From: a virus
Length of the DNA stretch: 64,000 nt
Virus record (IMG/VR): IMGVR_UViG_3300046355_000046
Span: 22,458 to 86,457 of that record
Direction: 5' to 3' (one strand)
Shown here in pieces: positions 44,855 through 53,102 of this stretch (positions within the stretch are counted from its first letter, which is position 1; the number at the start of each line of letters is the position of its first letter). The notes beneath the pieces are model-generated. The model was not told the DNA's origin, did not search any database, and saw only the letters and a program-made list of their open reading frames with translations. A program made the position numbers and the translations under genes.

Positions 44855-45547
44855 TTATTGAACTTCTAGTACATTTCCAAAAGAAGTTAGACCAAGATCA
44901 AACCTTCCATCTCTGACACAAGCAGCGTTAGAAAATACAGTTCGTGTATGACCAAAAGTAGCTACTCCTTGGTTATATACTCCATCCATATTATGGATAT
45001 GACCAAAGCACATAAGTTTAAGAGTAGTGCTTAAAGCAAGACAACGCTTAAGTAGTGCTTGATCACCACAGAACTCTAGTTGACCATATCTATCAAAGGA
45101 TAGATCTCGTACTCCTTTAGGTGGACCATGTACTATAAGTACATCAGTATCATCTGGAACAGCCTGCCATACATCATGCATTTTATCACGAGCTTTCATA
45201 AAAGCCCACTGACCAAACGTTGGTGTAAGAGGAGATCCGTAGAACTTAACTCCTTTTATAACAGTCTCTGAATTCTCTAGGTATATAATACCACGGTCTT
45301 CAAAGTTTTTCTTAGTGATTCTATTCCTTTCTATAGAGGTGTCATGGTTACCCGCTACATATATTTTGTAGTTAACAGGTACACGCTCATACCAATTTAA
45401 GAAGTTAATTACTTCTTGTTCATTTCTAACTACATCGTAGTAGTTAGAGCAATCACCACTATGAACTACTACATCAATCCCTTCCCAAGTTGTATCTGGG
45501 AATTGATTGTGGTATCCATGGGTGTCTGAAATGTGTAGTATTTTCAT
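44855..45547 (-). CDS. Metallophosphoesterase (calcineurin-like)
   Basis: A 230 aa protein from the chosen start MKILHISDTHG; the longer frame to 45778 overlaps the upstream gene and is rejected. All motifs are present: D-T-H near the N terminus, 'HSGDCSN', 'AGNHDTS', 'IVHGPPKG' and 'CFGHIHN'. The pattern is closest to the MPPED/239AB-type phosphodiesterases, which can hydrolyse cyclic nucleotides. Its start is 1 base from the stop of the radical-SAM-like gene. A role against cyclic-nucleotide defence signals is possible but untested. Confidence 0.85.
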   Translation of the reverse strand: MKILHISDTHGYHNQFPDTTWEGIDVVVHSGDCSNYYDVVRNEQEVINFLNWYERVPVNYKIYVAGNHDTSIERNRITKKNFEDRGIIYLENSETVIKGVKFYGSPLTPTFGQWAFMKARDKMHDVWQAVPDDTDVLIVHGPPKGVRDLSFDRYGQLEFCGDQALLKRCLALSTTLKLMCFGHIHNMDGVYNQGVATFGHTRTVFSNAACVRDGRFDLGLTSFGNVLEVQ

Positions 45548-45548
45548 A

Positions 45549-46403
45549 TTAAAATATGTATCTGATGTTAGCTGGATTAAAAAACTCTGCATATAAAGCT
45601 GTAAACTCACCAACCATTTGTTTTTTAAGTTGCCACTGATATCTGATATTATCAGGAGCATATTGAGAGTCTTTAGACTCTTGTATGTCTGGACGCCATA
45701 ATAGATCCCGTACCGGTTGTTCATTACGTTCATGTTGATGTACATTGTGTGTAAGGAATATACATTCACACTTAACATCTATGTTACTATCTTTAAGTTG
45801 CTGAAACAACTTACGGTACTCTTCTATCCAACCGTCCGTATATATAATAGGACTAAAGTTAATATGTACTTCCATATATTGTTGTAATATGGGAATACTA
45901 GATATACGATCAGCTATAGCATCTGTACCTGGTTCTAATATATCGGAATATATCTGAGGCATTAGACTTACACGTATACGATGCCTATCTTTATTTAGTA
46001 CATACTTCCACATTGGTTGAAACATAGTAGGATATTTTGTAGCAAAGGTAGACTTAGCCATATGATGATTATTAAACCAGTAAAATACTTCTTGCCAATC
46101 ATAATGTTTAGTCATTAGAGCTACATCTGTACTACAACCTATATCTATTGTGTAATATTTTTCATCACACTGATTAGGTGTCTTAGGCCAAGACTGTTTG
46201 CTTAGCCATCCGTCCATAGATTTTAGAATATCACCGGTATTTTCATTAACATATACTTTATCATGATTGTATCTGCCTACATAACAGTATGAGCTCATAC
46301 AACCACCTAAGCACCCGTAGATGAAGTTCGGACTAACTGCGTCCGAACTTCTTCCGTTATCACGGGTAATTAGGGTTTTTGTTTTTTGATGAATAATTTT
46401 CAT
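45549..46403 (-). CDS. Radical-SAM-like protein (spore photoproduct lyase-type)
   Basis: A 284 aa protein from the start MKIIHQ. Residues 28-42 read 'IYGCLGGCMSSYCYVGR': Cys at 31, 35 and 40, a CX3CX4C cluster, where typical radical SAM proteins have CX3CX2C. The following Tyr and the later 'IDIGCSTDVAL', 'RIRVSLMP', 'VHINFSPI' blocks fit a TIM-barrel of the spore photoproduct lyase/DNA-repair type. It may repair or modify nucleic acid. A perfect 11 bp inverted repeat lies in codons 18-27. The spacing of the cluster lowers certainty. Confidence 0.6.
   Translation of the reverse strand: MKIIHQKTKTLITRDNGRSSDAVSPNFIYGCLGGCMSSYCYVGRYNHDKVYVNENTGDILKSMDGWLSKQSWPKTPNQCDEKYYTIDIGCSTDVALMTKHYDWQEVFYWFNNHHMAKSTFATKYPTMFQPMWKYVLNKDRHRIRVSLMPQIYSDILEPGTDAIADRISSIPILQQYMEVHINFSPIIYTDGWIEEYRKLFQQLKDSNIDVKCECIFLTHNVHQHERNEQPVRDLLWRPDIQESKDSQYAPDNIRYQWQLKKQMVGEFTALYAEFFNPANIRYIF
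46323..46351 (-). repeat. Perfect 11 bp inverted repeat within the radical-SAM-like gene
   Basis: GAAGTTCGGAC (46323-46333) and GTCCGAACTTC (46341-46351) are exact reverse complements with a 7-base loop. The stem is GC-richer than its surroundings and would form a hairpin 52-80 bases after the start codon in the message. Confidence 0.7.
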
Positions 46404-46404
46404 A

Positions 46405-46806
46405 CTAATAAGTTGGTACTGCCATAGTCTCAAGATCATAAGACTTAAGTAATATATTCAGCTGAGTAGTTAATCCCTGCTTCTTTATATCATCCATATC
46501 TTCTATCTGTAGACTAAGTCTAAAGTAATGTTCCATTGCTACTGTAGCAACTTGGAATAAATCAGTCATATCTTGACCATCATACACACCATCTTGGTGA
46601 CCATCTTTTTTAATTTTAGTTAAGAAGTCATCTACTGGTTTCTGAAGTTCTTGGTATAACTGATTGGTTAACAGCTTAATACGCTGTTTAAGTAAAGTTT
46701 TATCTGGAAGAATATTCTCTTCTAAAAAGTTAGTCATCATTCCACAAAAGGCATAATAGACAATAAGATTATACATCTTATGATTTCTTGGTAAAACCTT
46801 TCCCAT
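46405..46806 (-). CDS. Hypothetical helical protein
   Basis: A 133 aa, mostly helical soluble protein ('YNLIVYYAFCGMMTNFLEEN', 'MTDLFQVATVAMEHYFRLS'). No metal or nucleotide motif is seen. It is fused into the unit by a one-base overlap with the dNMP kinase-like gene upstream and a 1-base gap to the radical-SAM-like gene. The conserved-looking order with kinase and radical SAM suggests a joint role, but no function can be assigned. Confidence 0.6.
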   Translation of the reverse strand: MGKVLPRNHKMYNLIVYYAFCGMMTNFLEENILPDKTLLKQRIKLLTNQLYQELQKPVDDFLTKIKKDGHQDGVYDGQDMTDLFQVATVAMEHYFRLSLQIEDMDDIKKQGLTTQLNILLKSYDLETMAVPTY

Positions 46807-47513
46807 TATATGATCTTGTGAAACTGTAATACTTGTTTAACTTTTTTAACTAAATCTTCAACAGAACCATCATTTATAATAGTATGGTCAAAGTTCCAGT
46901 TGTCTAAACTAACTTCAGATGGATGATTATTGATTGGTTTTACACCTGGACGTTCTACACGAATAATGATACCATTAGCTTGTTGAATAGCTTGTGCTTC
47001 ATTAGGAAAACGTGTATCTGTAATAATCCACTTTGGGTATGTAGTTCTATCTGTGTCCATATCATACATACCTTCATAGTCAGACATAAGAGCATTAACC
47101 CATACATTCTCATGTAGGTTATCTCTAAGGCCATCTGTACCTAATTTCTGTAAGAAATCTCTTACTGTCATAGGTATATTCTTTTGTGTATAGTAAGAAC
47201 CCTTTTCTGTATAACGTGGTGTGCTTTCTAATATATTCCACTCAGAACCTAAATTAGTTTTTTTAAACTCTTGGTCTTCAAACTTATGTTTAGGTATACC
47301 TGTAAGCATAGATGCTACTTCTTTAAGTTTACCTGCCCACTTCTTTATTTCCCAACCAGATTGTTCATCTAGCCACCACTCATGCATTGTTGGAAAGTCT
47401 ATAACATCCTGTAAAGTAACAGTATCTTTAGTAGGACTAGCAACTAAATACTGTATAACTGTACCTACCAAATCTTTTCCACACCCAGAATAACCTGAAA
47501 TTGCTATAATCAT
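46806..47513 (-). CDS. Deoxynucleoside monophosphate kinase-like protein
   Basis: A 235 aa P-loop protein: 'ISGYSGCGKD' (residues 5-14) is Walker A, and 'WIITDTRFPNEAQAIQQAN' followed by 'IIRVERPG' is the block seen in T4 gp1-type dNMP kinases. 'HPSEVSLDNWNFDHTIIND' near the C terminus also fits that family. It would phosphorylate dNMPs to dNDPs for phage DNA synthesis, acting with NrdAB in the same unit. Length matches the family. Substrate range is not readable. Confidence 0.82.
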   Translation of the reverse strand: MIIAISGYSGCGKDLVGTVIQYLVASPTKDTVTLQDVIDFPTMHEWWLDEQSGWEIKKWAGKLKEVASMLTGIPKHKFEDQEFKKTNLGSEWNILESTPRYTEKGSYYTQKNIPMTVRDFLQKLGTDGLRDNLHENVWVNALMSDYEGMYDMDTDRTTYPKWIITDTRFPNEAQAIQQANGIIIRVERPGVKPINNHPSEVSLDNWNFDHTIINDGSVEDLVKKVKQVLQFHKII

Positions 47514-47524
47514 TGTTATGTTTT

Positions 47525-47866
47525 TTAATCGTTAAAATAAAAGTCTGGGTGTCTTTCTTCTTCCAGAGCTTTGATTAAGTTATTGTGTCCTTCTAAAGCT
47601 TCATCATAGGTACAGTATCTACGTTGATACTGATCATGTGGACCTTCAAAGATCATAGACTCAAACAGTACAGGATCAGAAAGTTTATCTGATGTACCAA
47701 AGTTTAAACCATGATCAAAGTGTAAGAACACTGTAGAGATTCTTTGATCACCAATAAATGTATTACCTACATGTTTAGTAGGACCATTTAAATCTCCTAT
47801 CTTAGGATACTCACCATCAGGTAGAACTTCTACACTATGGTCTTCGTTTAGTTTATACCATTTCAT
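47525..47866 (-). CDS. Conserved phage hypothetical protein
   Basis: A 113 aa protein starting 'MKWYKL', with 'STVFLHFDHGLNFG', 'LFESMIFEG' and 'YQRRYCTYDEALEGH'. I recall this combination from a small protein found in many unrelated phages, without known function. It has no catalytic cluster. It lies between the DUF932-like gene and the dNMP kinase gene. Confidence 0.6.
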   Translation of the reverse strand: MKWYKLNEDHSVEVLPDGEYPKIGDLNGPTKHVGNTFIGDQRISTVFLHFDHGLNFGTSDKLSDPVLFESMIFEGPHDQYQRRYCTYDEALEGHNNLIKALEEERHPDFYFND

Positions 47867-47867
47867 A

Positions 47868-48680
47868 TTAAATAAAGTTTACTCCAAAATCAGACATTAC
47901 TTCTTCATACTGTTCAGTAACTTCTTCAGGTTCTAGTGTTACTGGTACAGATTGATTATTAACAAGATTACCAAACTCATTAACAAAGAAACTATGTATT
48001 CTTTGGTGATCAGATAGATAACTCATTGGGTGAGAGTCTTTAAGAGCTAGTGTAATATGATTATACATATCCCATGCACTATCTTGATTACCGCTATAAA
48101 AATGACTTGGTTTGTCAATCTCACGTTTTACTATACCCACTTGAGTAAGTGTCAAGATCTCATCTTCAGCAAATAGTCTGCCTAGAATACTACCTTTCTG
48201 TCTTGTAGTAAGAGTAATATCTTTAAGCATCTCTTTGTCTTTAATAAGATCATCGTAGTATGTAGAAGCATTAGCTATTTGCTCTTGCATAGAAGTAGTT
48301 AGATCAGATAGAGCTGATCCACTGTGTCTTCTTCTATAAGAACCTAAGTTTCCTGATACTACACCATTCATACAGATGAACACCTGTGCACCAATAGCAC
48401 ACTTAAAAGCCATAGTTTTATTATAACTGTTTGACCATACAAACATAAGTCCCATATCAGGATCATTTCCTGACTTTAGGTGATAAATCCCTTGTGCTAC
48501 ATCTCCAGAGATTGTAGTTTTATATAATTCATTTGTAATCATAAAACCGGCTGATGATAATCTAGCTCTAGCTTCATCTATAACTGTTCCGTGTGAGATA
48601 ACTGTGTAAGACTTACCATGGTTAGGTAGTTTACATCCTCTTAAATAATCTTCAGACGCAAATATTGTTTTAACTGGCAT
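47868..48680 (-). CDS. DUF932-like protein
   Basis: A 270 aa protein. 'GLMFVWSNSYNKTMAFKCAIGAQVFICMNGVV' and 'AWDMYNHITLALKDSHPMSYLSDHQRIHSFF' match the pattern of DUF932 phage/plasmid proteins that accompany recombination and replication genes. Function is unknown; relatives are often near helicase or recombination genes. It follows the DNA polymerase gene, with a leader of AACACAACT before its ATG. Confidence 0.65.
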   Translation of the reverse strand: MPVKTIFASEDYLRGCKLPNHGKSYTVISHGTVIDEARARLSSAGFMITNELYKTTISGDVAQGIYHLKSGNDPDMGLMFVWSNSYNKTMAFKCAIGAQVFICMNGVVSGNLGSYRRRHSGSALSDLTTSMQEQIANASTYYDDLIKDKEMLKDITLTTRQKGSILGRLFAEDEILTLTQVGIVKREIDKPSHFYSGNQDSAWDMYNHITLALKDSHPMSYLSDHQRIHSFFVNEFGNLVNNQSVPVTLEPEEVTEQYEEVMSDFGVNFI

Positions 48681-48691
48681 AGTTGTGTTAA

Positions 48692-50632
48692 TTAAAATAA
48701 TGATAATTGTGTAAATGATAAACTCTTTTCTTTTTCTATCTGATGTATCTCTTTGTAGATCTGATCTAGATAGTAGCTTGTGTTAATACCATAAGACTCA
48801 AAAGGTCTTGTTTCGTTTATTTCGTTTAGAGTAGTTTGTAACCACTGTCCAGATTCTACCTGGATTAGTCTACCGTCTGTATGACACTTGACTAGTTTAC
48901 CACCTCTATTAGAAACATAATACCTAACAATTTTCTGTAGTCTAGTTGTTACTAGCTCACCTTCTTTAAGATCTCTTAGCTCAAAGTACCATCCACCTTT
49001 AGACTTTATACCAGCACAGTAATCAAATATACTTTGATTGGTTGCTAGAAACTCTTCCGGCTTTATACCTTTTGTAAAATAAGCATAGATGGCTTTAGGG
49101 ATAATTAAGAAGCTTTTATTCTTATGGAATACTGCTACTTTCTTTTTATCTAGATCTTCCCACTCAAATGCACCTTTGCATTTTACTTTACCAGACTTAG
49201 ATACTGCAATGTAATTGTTTACATCTCTGATGATCATCTTAGAATACTCATCATGTTCTAGTTCTAGCATAGTTAGTTTGCACCACTGCTCACATACTTC
49301 GTGATACTTTTCTACATATTGTGTAGGAATCAAAGTCTCAAGACCATCTGTGTTTTGCATAAGAGGAATAGACTCTGGGATAGCTAAAGATAACATCTCA
49401 TAAAGCATAGATAGTAATAGCTGTCCGTTGATAGTAATCTGCATAGTCATACGTGGATCATACAGGAAACTATTCTCATCACCTGTCAAACCATATGTAG
49501 AGTTCAAGATAATCTTGTACACATAGTTCTTAGGATCAGACTTAGGAATCTTCTTACGCTCTTCAAAGAACCACTCATACAGTTCACAGAATTCATCTTT
49601 AGGTAGATGACTAGGGTGAAATCCATTTCTAATAGCTAGATTAGGATAGAATGAAGTTACGTCAGAAGTCATAATAGTATAACCTGGCTTTGCTTCATAA
49701 ACACCTGCATCTCTAGCCCCGTGAATACCACCAAGCCCATAGTCAGTTTTCATACCCTTGTGATTTACAGTGTACTTAAATCCGTTCTTAGTGGATATGA
49801 TTACCTGTGTACGCAGATAGTCAAACATTCTTTGAAATGACTCAGTCTGAAAGCTAACATAAGGAAGTATACACTGGCCCAAATAGATTTCTCTATGGTG
49901 AGTTCTAAGTGTTTTAATATGTCCCTTATCCCAACCTAACTTCTGTGATAGAAAGTGTAAGAATAACTCTTTAGATATTCTTGGCTCTGATGCAGAATAG
50001 AGATCAATACCATATTCCTTAGTAAGAGTCTGTCTCAGGATAATCTGTTCCTTAGAATGATTAAGTACTTGCTTAGTACTAAGTACGTCATTAACACAAT
50101 ACTCAGTAATCATTTTAAGTTGCTCATCTGTTTCTACAGGAGCCGTGTGATGATGAGGCATCTCTTCTACATTCTGCCAGTCCATAGAGTATTGTATCCA
50201 CTTAAGACTACTCATCTTAGCACGGTTATCCCAGTGATTCATCTTAAACAGATCTATCTGTCTAATCTTAATCTTAGCCGGAGAGTACTCAAGAAAGCTG
50301 TTTTGATCTTTAAGAGAGATAGTCTTCTGTGCAAAAGCATAGATATCTTTAATGACATCTTCCGTACTAAGTTTTAGTAACTGACGTTGCTTATCTAGAA
50401 TATGCTGAGTAATCTGAGCATCAAAAGCTAAACCATTATAGCTGATATGCCATTGGTTCTTGTCTTTGCACTCATTTAGAAACTCTATGAATTGTGGTAG
50501 ATCATTACGATCATTATATATTACAAAGGTTTTTCTGATGTTCTCATCTTTGTAATGTTGGAACACACCTATAAAACAATTAACCAGTGTTTCATAGTCC
50601 ATCACCCAATGGGTAGGCTTTTTTTCTTCCAT
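48692..50632 (-). CDS. Family B DNA polymerase with 3'-5' exonuclease domain
   Basis: A 646 aa protein. Exonuclease motifs: D12-x-E14 ('MDYETL'), N66 with D71, and Y178-x3-D182. Polymerase motifs: D324 in 'DVTSFYP' (motif A), K373-x3-N-S-x-Y-G ('KIILNSTYG', motif B) and D429 in 'QNTDG' (motif C). It is shorter than cellular family B enzymes and resembles the crAss-phage polymerases. The protein ends in Q-L-S-L-F (642-646), a canonical sliding-clamp-binding peptide. It follows a terminator, so it may need its own promoter. Confidence 0.9.
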   Translation of the reverse strand: MEEKKPTHWVMDYETLVNCFIGVFQHYKDENIRKTFVIYNDRNDLPQFIEFLNECKDKNQWHISYNGLAFDAQITQHILDKQRQLLKLSTEDVIKDIYAFAQKTISLKDQNSFLEYSPAKIKIRQIDLFKMNHWDNRAKMSSLKWIQYSMDWQNVEEMPHHHTAPVETDEQLKMITEYCVNDVLSTKQVLNHSKEQIILRQTLTKEYGIDLYSASEPRISKELFLHFLSQKLGWDKGHIKTLRTHHREIYLGQCILPYVSFQTESFQRMFDYLRTQVIISTKNGFKYTVNHKGMKTDYGLGGIHGARDAGVYEAKPGYTIMTSDVTSFYPNLAIRNGFHPSHLPKDEFCELYEWFFEERKKIPKSDPKNYVYKIILNSTYGLTGDENSFLYDPRMTMQITINGQLLLSMLYEMLSLAIPESIPLMQNTDGLETLIPTQYVEKYHEVCEQWCKLTMLELEHDEYSKMIIRDVNNYIAVSKSGKVKCKGAFEWEDLDKKKVAVFHKNKSFLIIPKAIYAYFTKGIKPEEFLATNQSIFDYCAGIKSKGGWYFELRDLKEGELVTTRLQKIVRYYVSNRGGKLVKCHTDGRLIQVESGQWLQTTLNEINETRPFESYGINTSYYLDQIYKEIHQIEKEKSLSFTQLSLF

Positions 50633-50673
50633 AATTCTTTATTCAGTTAAGCTGTTTCCCCCTTTTTGCCGCC

Positions 50674-50697
50674 AAAAAAAGGCAGAAGTTCTGCCTT
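50674..50697 (-). terminator. Terminator before the DNA polymerase gene (minus strand)
   Basis: AAGGCAG (50679-50685) and CTGCCTT (50691-50697) form a 7 bp stem (5-base loop) followed on the minus strand by seven T. It would end transcription from the upstream genes before the polymerase gene. Confidence 0.7.
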
Positions 50698-50723
50698 AAT
50701 TTGTAAAATGGACAAGATAAAAA

Positions 50724-51131
50724 TTAAATACTAGTCAAGATATTAGATTGCTTTGGCTGCTCTACTTTCTTTTCTAAGTATTGAGTGTAGTCAAATGAGT
50801 CTGCATTTACAGCAAATATGTTTAAGAAGTCAATAATCTCTTGAGGATGCTCGATGTAGTATTCATAGAATGTTTCTAACATCTTTCTTTCTTCCTTGTA
50901 GTCTTTTCCATTGTTTCTTTTACCGATCTTCATGTACTGAACATCACCTTCATCAGATAACTTTGGTAACATATGAAATGACTCTTTCTTTTCTTTACCG
51001 ATAATAGCTAACACTTTTGTGCTAACATCAAAGATGCACTCGTTGTACGGGCACTCTGGTGTAATTGGTAATAGCTTAAACGTCTTATCATTACCCCAGC
51101 TACTGGTAACTAACATCATTGAATTTTTCAT
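50724..51131 (-). CDS. Hypothetical protein in replication unit
   Basis: A 135 aa acidic/basic mixed protein ('LLPITPECPYNECIFDV', 'EERKMLETFYEYYIEHPQEI'). It may be of the small conserved replication-region type in Bacteroidetes phages, but I do not know a function. It ends just before a terminator and starts after an AT-rich region (51136-51154) with minus-strand TTTTGTATAAATAAT, a possible promoter. Confidence 0.55.
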   Translation of the reverse strand: MKNSMMLVTSSWGNDKTFKLLPITPECPYNECIFDVSTKVLAIIGKEKKESFHMLPKLSDEGDVQYMKIGKRNNGKDYKEERKMLETFYEYYIEHPQEIIDFLNIFAVNADSFDYTQYLEKKVEQPKQSNILTSI

Positions 51132-51135
51132 GGTT

Positions 51136-51154
51136 TTTTATTATTTATACAAAA
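51136..51154 (-). promoter_or_regulatory. Possible AT-rich promoter on minus strand
   Basis: Minus-strand TTTTGTATAAATAATAAAA partly resembles the late-type motif (TTTTGTATATT..AAT). It lies between two minus genes, just before the 50724-51131 coding region. Confidence 0.3.
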
Positions 51155-51715
51155 TTAAGTACCTTTTTTTAATATTTCCAAATCTTCTACTGGAATTTTT
51201 AAGTTTTCTTTTTCCATATCACATGCATCACACAGCTCACCAGTATCTTCTAGTAGTTTGACATCAACATCTAAGAGTTTAGCATACGTGCTAAAGTATT
51301 TCTCAGGATATAAAAATGTCTCAATATACTTATACTCAGTAGACTTGTCACCATAGTAATTCTTGATTGCTCGTTTTAGTACATTAGATAGTTTAGAATA
51401 CTTACCTAAGATAAAGTTGAACCAATCATTTTTGTATATATGGAAATCAAACACATAAAGCTTATACCCCTGTATAGAAATCATTTCTAAGAATAAAGGA
51501 TTGCTTAAGAGCATCTGTTGCTCAAAAGCTTTAAAGCCTTCAGACTCATTATCAGGAAAACTGCAAACTAGTTTTACATCTTCTGGACTTACCAATCCTT
51601 CTACGGAAAGGTAAGTACCAGATGGTGTAAAGTTGCTAGTACGCTTTATACCCAAAGCAGGAAACAGAAATGATCTAGATTTCTGAAAATATTTTGTGTA
51701 TAAGCTGTCTATCAT
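51155..51715 (-). CDS. Hypothetical protein
   Basis: A 186 aa protein with many aromatic residues and a Cys pair ('LCDAC') near residue 160. The N terminus 'SLYTKYFQKSRSFLFPALG' is notable. No recognised domain. It is 12 bases downstream of the PD-(D/E)XK nuclease gene, so it is probably part of the same recombination/replication set. Confidence 0.55.
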   Translation of the reverse strand: MIDSLYTKYFQKSRSFLFPALGIKRTSNFTPSGTYLSVEGLVSPEDVKLVCSFPDNESEGFKAFEQQMLLSNPLFLEMISIQGYKLYVFDFHIYKNDWFNFILGKYSKLSNVLKRAIKNYYGDKSTEYKYIETFLYPEKYFSTYAKLLDVDVKLLEDTGELCDACDMEKENLKIPVEDLEILKKGT

Positions 51716-51727
51716 TTTATAATTTGA

Positions 51728-52756
51728 TTACAAAACTACGCTACCTACTGCAAAATCATGAGGTAAGTCGTACCTTTTATTAACATAATGCCAGTTAGCT
51801 GAAGCCAATACTTTATCCATTCTTGTTAACCAGCTTTGTAAAGTTGGTTCTGTTACATAAAACGGATATGTTTGGAAAGCTTTGTCAATAACTACAAAAT
51901 GAAACTTAAGTTCGTATCCAGATTCTATAAGTTGTTGATACTTAATAGCTACCATAGTGCAGTAGATTACTGCTTGAAGCCAATAAGACCAAAACTCAAT
52001 AGTTTCTTTAAAGTCTTTTAAGTCTTTGCTAGTAGTTTTAATATCATTTATAAAGATAATCTTTTTATCATGATCTATTACTAGATTGTCTATAATTCCT
52101 TTCAGTCCAAATGGTGCATTTTTGTATTCTACAGATAAAGCAAGTTCATTATAAACTTCTTTATTGTCAAAATCAGTTAAGTTACAACCAATTAAATCAC
52201 AGATAGACTTGTTAGTCTTAATAAGATCTACTGCTCCTTTACAGAAATCATAAGTCTGTTGGTCAATAAGAATCTTATCACCCTTAGTCTTTAAGAAATC
52301 CCAATAGCTTATAGCTTCCGGAACAATAATCTTGTCTAAACGCTGCTGATCGGTCTTTAGACTTTGGTGATAGTTCATATCTATCATTACATCTAGCACT
52401 GCTTGATCAAACTCTTTAAGTTCTGTTCTAGCATCACCGTTCTTAGCAATCTCTACATGATGAGCAAATACTCTGTCTATAACTGCTTTAACTGAATCAC
52501 CAGGAAGTTTAGCAGGACTAATGATAAACATATCATTAAACTTATTTTCTTCTAAAAGAAGTGCATGTACAATCTTACCTTGTACTAAATGAGCGTCAGT
52601 ACGCTCTTCTTTCATACCTAGAACATATAGCTGATAAAACACAGCTGGGTTCCACATAAGTTTATTTAAACTACTATAGCTAAAATAGAATTTCTTCTCA
52701 TAAAAGCTTTTCTCTAACATATCTGCAGATTCCTGCATGATCTCTTCTAATTCCAT
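51728..52756 (-). CDS. PD-(D/E)XK nuclease (RecB/Cas4-like exonuclease)
   Basis: A 342 aa protein from the chosen start MELEEI; the longer frame overlaps the preceding 55-aa gene. Motifs in order: 'SYSSLNKLMWNP', G-K-I-V-H (Mg-site His), 'GLKGIIDNLVID' with the first catalytic Asp, 'INDIKTTS' with D-x-K, and 'WLQAVIYC' (Q-x3-Y type). This is the RecB-like phage exonuclease pattern. With the Sak4-like ATPase and SSB it could form a recombination pathway. Confidence 0.8.
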   Translation of the reverse strand: MELEEIMQESADMLEKSFYEKKFYFSYSSLNKLMWNPAVFYQLYVLGMKEERTDAHLVQGKIVHALLLEENKFNDMFIISPAKLPGDSVKAVIDRVFAHHVEIAKNGDARTELKEFDQAVLDVMIDMNYHQSLKTDQQRLDKIIVPEAISYWDFLKTKGDKILIDQQTYDFCKGAVDLIKTNKSICDLIGCNLTDFDNKEVYNELALSVEYKNAPFGLKGIIDNLVIDHDKKIIFINDIKTTSKDLKDFKETIEFWSYWLQAVIYCTMVAIKYQQLIESGYELKFHFVVIDKAFQTYPFYVTEPTLQSWLTRMDKVLASANWHYVNKRYDLPHDFAVGSVVL

Positions 52757-52773
52757 ACTTAAATTTTTTAATA

Positions 52774-52941
52774 CTAATTGTCTTGCCACTCACCAAGCTC
52801 TACAAGCTTAGCTCTAATGCGTCTCTGTGTAGTAGGATCTACTGACATAGCTTCTTCATACTCTAGAAACTTAACTAGTTCATCATACTTACCTTGTAAG
52901 TCTGCGTTACTGGTAGGACATACTGGTTTTTCTGGGTCCAT
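52774..52941 (-). CDS. Small hypothetical protein (55 aa)
   Basis: Reading the minus strand from 52941 gives a 55 aa open frame beginning MDPEKPVCPTSNADL and ending 'ELGEWQDN'. It fills a gap of about 190 bases between the nuclease gene and the next small gene, starting 4 bases from the latter's stop. It has a helical, charged middle. Coding is inferred from this packing and the acidic-basic composition. Confidence 0.5.
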   Translation of the reverse strand: MDPEKPVCPTSNADLQGKYDELVKFLEYEEAMSVDPTTQRRIRAKLVELGEWQDN

Positions 52942-52945
52942 ATTA

Positions 52946-53101
52946 TTATTTATCTAGTTGTTCTGATACCTCTTCTGGTAGGTAACCTAATAGGTTTTTC
53001 TTTGGTAAATGTTCTAACAGCTCATAGATAGCTGTCACATCATCCATCTCAAAGTCTTTTCTCATCTGTTCAATAACAGCTTCTACAATTGGATCTTCCA
53101 T
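52946..53101 (-). CDS. Small hypothetical acidic protein
   Basis: A 51 aa protein from the chosen start MEDPIVEAV, which lies 1 base after the stop of the HNH gene; a longer frame would overlap that gene. The pattern 'FEMDDVTAIYELLEHLP' and 'LLGYLPEEV' is helical. Such small acidic proteins occur in phage replication blocks; no function is known. Confidence 0.55.
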   Translation of the reverse strand: MEDPIVEAVIEQMRKDFEMDDVTAIYELLEHLPKKNLLGYLPEEVSEQLDK

Positions 53102-53102
53102 T

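Noticed and set aside
45548-45778. Longer N terminus of the phosphoesterase gene at 44855
   Set aside because: It would overlap the radical-SAM-like gene by about 230 bases, while the Met at 45547 starts the conserved 'KILHISDTHG' motif.
50057-50377. Plus-strand 106 aa open frame within the DNA polymerase gene
   Set aside because: Antisense to the exonuclease domain codons, which are clearly real.
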